This document shows positions 54,089-59,364 of a stretch of DNA of 59,364 nucleotides, in pieces. Numbering within the stretch: the stretch's first letter is position 1; each line of letters begins with the position of its first letter. The notes under the pieces were generated by a model, which was not told the DNA's origin, did no database searches, and saw nothing but the letters and a program-made list of their open reading frames with translations. This DNA is from Rossellomorea aquimaris TF-12 (lineage in GTDB: Bacteria; Bacillota; Bacilli; Bacillales; Bacillaceae_B): NCBI RefSeq assembly GCF_001648555.1, contig NZ_LQXM01000016.1:1-59364 (forward strand), written 5' to 3'. A program made the position numbers and the translations under genes.

Positions 54089-55126
54089 TTAATCCATGCT
54101 TCCTTTATATAACTTTAGCAATTCTTCTATCGCTTGAGTAGTCGTAGTATCTTCTGACTTCACTTTCTCTTCAAAAAGAGGCAGGGTTGATTTGATGTTT
54201 TGATGGTAAAAGAAGTCTGATAGGACTCTTTCTTTTAACATCGTATGAAACCATTCCTGTTTTTGAAGGTTTCTTCTTTCTTCAAACACACCATTTTTTT
54301 TTGTCATTGTTTCAAACTCTTTAATGACTTCCCACATTTCTTGTAAACCTTCATTTTTCAAAGCCGAACAGGTGTATGCTTTTGAACCCCAACCCTTCGT
54401 GGCCGGGATAAGAAAATGTAAAATTTGATTCAATTCTCTCTTTGTTTTTTCAGCAAGATGCTTATTTTCCCCATCTGCTTTATTCACCAGTAACGCATCA
54501 GCGAGCTCCATGATTCCTTTTTTCATGCCTTGGAGCTCATCTCCTGCTCCTGTAATTACAAGAAGGAGGAAGAAGTCCACCATTTGTCTGACCATCACTT
54601 CGCTCTGACCGACTCCAACTGTCTCAATGATGATTAAGTCGTATCCTGCTGCTTCACATAAGAGTAAGGTTTCATTCGTTTTACGATGAACTCCCCCTAA
54701 TGTTCCGGCAGTAGGAGAAGGTCTCACAAAGGCTTTAGGATTCTTTGATAATTGCTCCATTCTTGTTTTATCACCCAATATACTTCCACCAGATATGGAT
54801 GAGCTAGGATCAATGGCCAGGACAGCTACATGATGTCCCTCCTTGCATAACATCTCTCCAAATTCCTCAATGAACGTGCTTTTTCCAGCTCCTGGGACAC
54901 CTGTTATTCCCAGACGTAAGCTGTTCCCTGTATAAGGCAATAACTCTTGTAATAACTGTTGTCCAGCTTTATAGTGCTCCTCGGCATTGCTTTCAATCAA
55001 CGTAATCGCTTTTGCTAAAAAACTACGTTCTCCTTTAAGAATCCCTTCTTTTAATTCGGAAATCGAAATGGGATCCTTTCTCTTCTTCACAAATCGCCGC
55101 TTTCCTCCCGAATCATATCCAGTCAT
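54089..55126 (-). CDS. meaB: methylmalonyl-CoA mutase-associated GTPase MeaB
   Basis: A 345-residue G3E P-loop GTPase that guards cobalamin loading of the mutase. Walker A is GVPGAGKST at 76-84, followed by AIDPSSSISGGSILGDKTRM (switch region), IIIETVGVGQSE and the base-specificity motif VNKADGEN. It overlaps the mutB stop by one base (TAATG), so expression is coupled. Older annotations call it ArgK, an arginine transport kinase, which the context contradicts. Confidence 0.95.
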   Translation of the reverse strand: MTGYDSGGKRRFVKKRKDPISISELKEGILKGERSFLAKAITLIESNAEEHYKAGQQLLQELLPYTGNSLRLGITGVPGAGKSTFIEEFGEMLCKEGHHVAVLAIDPSSSISGGSILGDKTRMEQLSKNPKAFVRPSPTAGTLGGVHRKTNETLLLCEAAGYDLIIIETVGVGQSEVMVRQMVDFFLLLVITGAGDELQGMKKGIMELADALLVNKADGENKHLAEKTKRELNQILHFLIPATKGWGSKAYTCSALKNEGLQEMWEVIKEFETMTKKNGVFEERRNLQKQEWFHTMLKERVLSDFFYHQNIKSTLPLFEEKVKSEDTTTTQAIEELLKLYKGSMD

Positions 55127-57282
55127 TATTCAGTCACTTCCTCGTAACCAAGCACTTCATAAATCTCTTGAATCACTTTTTGAGCTGCTACTGGAATAAT
55201 CGTGCCTGGACCAAATACAGCCGAAGCTCCATTCGTTAATAGGAAATCATAGTCTTTAGCAGGGATAACTCCACCAATTACGACTAGTATATCTTCTCTT
55301 CCCAGTTTCTTTAATTCAGCTACTAATTGTGGAAGCAGGGTTTTATGACCGGCTGCTAATGAGCTAACACCAATCACATGGACATCATTTTCCACTGCTT
55401 GAAGAGCCGTTTCTTCCGGTGTTTGGAATAAGGGACCGATATCCACATCAAATCCTAGATCGGCAAATGCTGTGCTGATAACCTTCGCTCCGCGATCATG
55501 ACCATCCTGGCCCATTTTGGCAATGAGAATCCGAGGTCTTCTCCCTTCATTCTCTAAAAACTCCTCAGTCATTTCCTTCACGATCGTGATTTCTTGTTCA
55601 TTGGAGAAATTCGAGCTATACACTCCGCTTATACTTCTAATCGTTGCTTTGTGGCGACCAGATACCTTTTCAATCGCATCTGAAATTTCACCAAGTGTCG
55701 CACGAGCTCTTGCTGCGTCCACAGCTTTTTCAAGGAGATTTCTTTCACCGGTCTCAGCTGCAAGAGTAAGTGCATGCAGTGCTTCTACTACGACCTCTTC
55801 ATTTCTTTCTTCCTTCAGCTTTTGAATTCGCTCCAATTGTTTTTGTCTTACGACAGTATTGTCAATATCTAATGTATCAATAGGGTCTTCCTTTTCCAGA
55901 CGATATTTATTTACACCAATGATTGATTCTTCTCCTGAGTCAATCATCGCTTGTCTTCTCGCAGCCGCTTCTTCAATTCGCATCTTCGGTAAGCCTGTTT
56001 CAATCGCTTTCGTCATACCACCAAGCTCTTCGATTTCTTCAATATGCTTCCATGCTTTATCCATCAATTGATTTGTTAACGATTCTACATAATGAGAGCC
56101 AGCCCATGGATCGATCACCTTCGTAATCCCTGTCTCATCTTGAAGGTACAACTGAGTATTTCGAGCAATACGTGCTGAAAAATCCGTTGGCAAGGCGATC
56201 GCCTCATCCAGGGCATTCGTATGAAGAGATTGCGTATGCCCCATTGCAGCAGCATGGGCTTCTAATAATGTACGAATGACGTTATTATAAGGATCCTGCT
56301 CTGTTAAGCTCCAACCAGACGTTTGAGAATGAGTTCTCAACGCCATTGATTTAGGGTTTTTAGGGTCAAACGTTTTCATCATTTTAGCCCAAATTCTTCT
56401 AGCTGCCCTCATTTTTGCTACTTCCATAAAATAATTCATACCGATTGCCCAGAAAAATGAGAGTCTTGGTGCAAAGGAGTCGATATCAATCCCTGCCTGA
56501 AGCCCCGTTCTTACATACTCAAGTCCATCCGCTAATGTATAAGCTAACTCTATGTCCGCAGGAGCTCCCGCTTCCTGCATATGATATCCTGAAATACTGA
56601 TACTATTAAATTTCGGCATATACTTGGATGTATACTCGAATATATCCGCAATGATCTTCATTGATGTTTCTGGAGGATAAATATATGTGTTACGTACCAT
56701 ATACTCTTTTAAAATATCATTTTGAATTGTTCCTGAAAGCTTTTCTTTTGAAACTCCTTGTTCTTCAGCAGTGACGATATAAAAAGCCAATATTGGCAAA
56801 ACTGCACCGTTCATTGTCATGGAAACAGACATTTGGTCTAAAGGTATTCCATCAAAAAGAATCTTCATATCTAATATTGAGTCGATGGCTACACCTGCTT
56901 TTCCTACATCTCCTACCACTCGTGGATGATCCGAGTCATAGCCACGATGAGTGGCCAAATCAAATGCGACAGATAAGCCTTTTTGTCCCATACTTAAATT
57001 TCTTCTATAGAAAGCATTGCTCTCTTCCGCAGTAGAAAATCCAGCATATTGCCTGACTGTCCAAGGGCGATTGACATACATAGTTGGATATGGACCTCGT
57101 GTATACGGAGGCAAACCCGGTAGATCTTCTCCATGGGAGATATTTTTTGAATCTTCCTCTGCATATAGCGATTTAATCTTTAGTTTCTCATTGGTTTCAT
57201 ACGTGGTTCCAGATAGAATGTTATTCTGTACTGATCCTTTGTTTGAATAAGGGTCAATATTTTGCCAATTAGGCTTTGTCAT
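55126..57282 (-). CDS. mutB: methylmalonyl-CoA mutase large (catalytic) subunit
   Basis: A 718-residue adenosylcobalamin enzyme converting (R)-methylmalonyl-CoA to succinyl-Co[21 protein letters not shown] and [20 protein letters not shown] are TIM-barrel substrate motifs. The C-terminal B12 domain has [13 protein letters not shown] with the cobalt-ligating His near residue 595, then [12 protein letters not shown] and VIGGVIP. GGGAGGAGGGAAAAGACC precedes ATG, which overlaps the mutA stop by 14 bp. Confidence 0.97.
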   Translation of the reverse strand: MTKPNWQNIDPYSNKGSVQNNILSGTTYETNEKLKIKSLYAEEDSKNISHGEDLPGLPPYTRGPYPTMYVNRPWTVRQYAGFSTAEESNAFYRRNLSMGQKGLSVAFDLATHRGYDSDHPRVVGDVGKAGVAIDSILDMKILFDGIPLDQMSVSMTMNGAVLPILAFYIVTAEEQGVSKEKLSGTIQNDILKEYMVRNTYIYPPETSMKIIADIFEYTSKYMPKFNSISISGYHMQEAGAPADIELAYTLADGLEYVRTGLQAGIDIDSFAPRLSFFWAIGMNYFMEVAKMRAARRIWAKMMKTFDPKNPKSMALRTHSQTSGWSLTEQDPYNNVIRTLLEAHAAAMGHTQSLHTNALDEAIALPTDFSARIARNTQLYLQDETGITKVIDPWAGSHYVESLTNQLMDKAWKHIEEIEELGGMTKAIETGLPKMRIEEAAARRQAMIDSGEESIIGVNKYRLEKEDPIDTLDIDNTVVRQKQLERIQKLKEERNEEVVVEALHALTLAAETGERNLLEKAVDAARARATLGEISDAIEKVSGRHKATIRSISGVYSSNFSNEQEITIVKEMTEEFLENEGRRPRILIAKMGQDGHDRGAKVISTAFADLGFDVDIGPLFQTPEETALQAVENDVHVIGVSSLAAGHKTLLPQLVAELKKLGREDILVVIGGVIPAKDYDFLLTNGASAVFGPGTIIPVAAQKVIQEIYEVLGYEEVTE

Positions 57283-59080
57283 GGTCTTTTCCCTCCTCCC
57301 AAATGGTTAAGAGCTCCTCTAATTTTTCTAAAATATTTTGCTTCGCGTAAACAGATCCGTTTAGTCCAAGTTCCTTAAAATGTTTCGAAGATGATTCTTT
57401 GACTTTCCCGGCCAAATCAATAACGATTTTGGAATCTATATTCTTAATACTTTCTACTATCATTGGAACAAGTTCATCATATGCTTCATCTTTCCCGCAA
57501 ACAATGTAATAAGGAAGTTTTGTTTCTTCCACAAACTGAAGAACATCCTCCTTTGAAAAGCACTCTGGACTAATAGTTGATTGAATTCCACCCGTAGCTA
57601 GAAAACCACTTACAAAATCAGCACGTGGTTTGTGTGACTTTAGTAATCCCAGTCCAATTATTCCAGCTACAGGTTTTGAGCCATTTTCAGTTAATCTTTG
57701 AGCTCTATACCTTAGCTTTTCAAATGGTAGTGACATACGCTCAGAAGTATGGGGAGTTGGAATCCGATCTCCAAGGTTTGCATAGATATTTGTTCCAATC
57801 ATAGACTGCTTTCTCGTAGACAAATCATGGATTCGAGCTTCTTTTACTTCTCTAACCCTTTCTTGAATCGATCCATTTTCTAACTCAGCTAAAATACCGC
57901 CTTTTGCATCGATTTCTTGAAACTCCTTCCAAGCTTTCTTACCGATTTCTTCAGATAACCATTCTACATAATAAGAACCACCACTAGGATCCACCACTTT
58001 ATTTAAATGTGCTTCTTCTGCAAGGATAAGCTGCGTATTGCGGGCAACCCTTTCAGAAAGTGCATTCGTTTCACCACTTACATCGTTAAAAGGCAGGACA
58101 ACAAGATAATCAACACCTGATAGAATAGCCGAAAATGCTTCGCCACCTGAACGTAGCATATTGACATATGAATCAAGGGTAGATTTATTGAATTTGGATG
58201 TTTCTGCACTTGTGCTGATTGAACGAGAAACAACTTCATTTGCTAACCCATAGGAAGATAAAATCTCCTGCCACAATTTCTTAAACGCTCTAATCTTTGA
58301 TACTTCCATAAAGAAATGGCTGCCTACTGAAAAGTGAAAGTGCATTTTTTCAGCAATTTCATCTATAACCCATCCTTTTGCTATCAGTCTTTCAATATAA
58401 GAAACACCTTCACTCAGAGCGTAAGCAAGTTCTTGAACGGCGTTCGCTCCGTTATTATGATAAGGAGCAGTGTTAACGACAATCGTTTTCACCCCAGGTA
58501 TATTGTCTTTTGCTTCTTCCACACTACCCAAGTACTTATCAAATGAAAGGTTTTCATGAAGAAACGCTTGCTCAGAAATAGAATCAAATCCTACTACACC
58601 TTTAATATCTCGAATGTTTTGATGCTTCTTTGATAGAGCGGAAATACGATTGATTAAAGTTGAAGAACTTTTTTCAATAGAAAAGATGGGTGTTTCAGAA
58701 TCGGTTAGCTCTGTGAAAAATTGATCGAATTCTTCGTTAATCGGTAACGTTTGAGTTGAAAAAGAAAAACAATTCTGTCCCCTTGAAAGTGAATCCCTCA
58801 CTTTATCTGTTAAATCACCCCATGAAATTCCTTTTAGGGGTTGTGCAATAAACCACGATGTTCCTTCTATCTTTGATTCTACATTTGGAATATAAGAACG
58901 AATTCGATCATTTAAAGGTGAATCGTTCTTTGTGTATAAAGGCTTTAATTCAATACCTTCATAAGTATGTGTATGTAAACTATCTAAGGTTTTCCCTTTT
59001 AAGGCAGCTTTTGCTACTTCCTGCCATTCTTCTAGCGATTTAGTATTAAATGATTGATTCTTCATTTCACTAAGTTTCAT
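57269..59080 (-). CDS. mutA: methylmalonyl-CoA mutase small subunit
   Basis: A 603-residue subunit homologous to MutB but without catalysis. The barrel part is seen in [19 protein letters not shown] and [21 protein letters not shown], and the C-terminal domain has [13 protein letters not shown] in place of the cobalamin-binding Asp-x-His-x-x-Gly. ATG at 59080 with AGAGGGGTATT is preferred over an upstream extension. First gene of the mutA-mutB-meaB operon, with a perfect cre motif 31 bp upstream. Confidence 0.95.
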   Translation of the reverse strand: MKLSEMKNQSFNTKSLEEWQEVAKAALKGKTLDSLHTHTYEGIELKPLYTKNDSPLNDRIRSYIPNVESKIEGTSWFIAQPLKGISWGDLTDKVRDSLSRGQNCFSFSTQTLPINEEFDQFFTELTDSETPIFSIEKSSSTLINRISALSKKHQNIRDIKGVVGFDSISEQAFLHENLSFDKYLGSVEEAKDNIPGVKTIVVNTAPYHNNGANAVQELAYALSEGVSYIERLIAKGWVIDEIAEKMHFHFSVGSHFFMEVSKIRAFKKLWQEILSSYGLANEVVSRSISTSAETSKFNKSTLDSYVNMLRSGGEAFSAILSGVDYLVVLPFNDVSGETNALSERVARNTQLILAEEAHLNKVVDPSGGSYYVEWLSEEIGKKAWKEFQEIDAKGGILAELENGSIQERVREVKEARIHDLSTRKQSMIGTNIYANLGDRIPTPHTSERMSLPFEKLRYRAQRLTENGSKPVAGIIGLGLLKSHKPRADFVSGFLATGGIQSTISPECFSKEDVLQFVEETKLPYYIVCGKDEAYDELVPMIVESIKNIDSKIVIDLAGKVKESSSKHFKELGLNGSVYAKQNILEKLEELLTIWEEGKDHDKA

Positions 59081-59110
59081 AATACCCCTCTTTCCCTTTA
59101 TCATTTACTT

Positions 59111-59124
59111 TGTAATCGTTTACA
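59111..59124. promoter_or_regulatory. cre site upstream of mutA
   Basis: TGTAATCGTTTACA matches the CcpA operator consensus TGWAANCGNTNWCA at every position and is nearly palindromic. It lies 31 bp before the mutA start, a position suited to blocking transcription when glucose is plentiful. Confidence 0.8.
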
Positions 59125-59203
59125 AAACTCTTTAAAAACCTTATCCATCCCCTACTTATTAACCTGATTTTCTAAGTGATGAAAATTCGAAATTTTTCTA
59201 CTA

Positions 59204-59218
59204 ATACTATTTTAGTAT
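59204..59218. promoter_or_regulatory. small palindrome in the mutA upstream region
   Basis: ATACTATTTTAGTAT has perfect 6-bp arms around TTT, about 125 bp before mutA. It could be an operator or part of an AT-rich promoter. The rest of 59125-59342 holds nothing else recognisable. Confidence 0.25.
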
Positions 59219-59342
59219 ATAAAAAAAATGGCGCTTCTTCAATGAGTAGGAAAACTCTCAACCGAATAAGTGGGATTAATATGAGTTTTGCATTCCAGTT
59301 CCCTTTCGAATAAGCACCGCTGAACAGAATCACAAGAAATAA

Positions 59343-59364
59343 GGACTAACCAGCTGGTTAGTCC
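59343..59364. terminator. hairpin at the window edge
   Basis: GGACTAACC and GGTTAGTCC flank AGCT, making a perfect 22-bp palindrome that ends on the last base. On the minus strand it is followed by TTATTTCTTG, so it may end a gene lying beyond the window. Confidence 0.55.

Noticed and set aside
54089..55126. ArgK arginine-transport kinase
   Set aside because: That older name is contradicted by overlap with mutB; the G3E GTPase motifs and operon support MeaB.

Overview
The window comes from a low-GC Gram-positive spore former of the Bacillus group. The gene order follows the Bacillus subtilis yqk-yqj-yqi segment closely: yqkD, yqkB, yqjX/yqjW, yqjQ, yqjP, proI, namA, rnz, zwf, gndA, the yqjH-type polymerase, yqjE, yqjD, yqjC, yqjA, the yqiXYZ arginine transporter and yqiW can all be recognised. 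Ribosome sites are strong AGGAGG types, GTG and TTG starts are common, and Bacillus-type control sites (T-box, PurR, LexA, AhrC/ARG and CcpA/cre) sit where expected. Gene names rest on reading motifs and context; no database was searched.

Layout. 0.4-4.1 kb: a ketone-body module (thiolase, two-subunit 3-oxoacid CoA-transferase) divergent from HMG-CoA lyase. 4.2-8.8 kb: a small protein, a membrane-anchored hydrolase with an antibiotic-kinase-like gene, two Fe-S proteins and an SOS-controlled Y-family polymerase operon. 9.1-14.5 kb: glucose uptake and glucose dehydrogenase, phosphatase, lipoprotein, SDR and metallo-beta-lactamase genes. 14.6-20.5 kb: a proline T-box with proI, a glycosyltransferase, the old yellow enzyme NamA, and an rnz operon. 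20.5-27.0 kb: an ABC exporter, zwf, a cyclase-family hydrolase and guaC.

27.1-42.0 kb is accessory in character. It holds acetyltransferases, small membrane proteins, lipoproteins, a prolyl-4-hydroxylase-like oxygenase, a CPBP protease and a MarR-controlled nitroreductase operon. At least five genes here look broken by frameshifts or in-frame stops. Its most unusual gene fuses an ECF-type sigma factor to a zinc-finger anti-sigma domain, one membrane segment and a large extracellular domain in a single 692-residue chain. This block separates zwf from gndA, which are neighbours in B. subtilis.

42.1-59.1 kb returns to conserved order: gndA, cheW-dinB, yqjE, a methylmalonyl-CoA epimerase/carboxylase pair, the miniprotein Prli42, an L,D-transpeptidase, yqjA, the arginine ABC transporter, a bacilliredoxin and the methylmalonyl-CoA mutase operon with its MeaB chaperone. 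Together mutAB-meaB, mce and yqjD form a propionyl-CoA/methylmalonyl-CoA pathway. A perfect cre motif precedes mutA, and Spo0A-box-like and cre-like sites precede the mce and thiolase/HMG-CoA-lyase promoters. This suggests, but does not prove, that these acyl-CoA modules respond together to carbon starvation and entry into sporulation.
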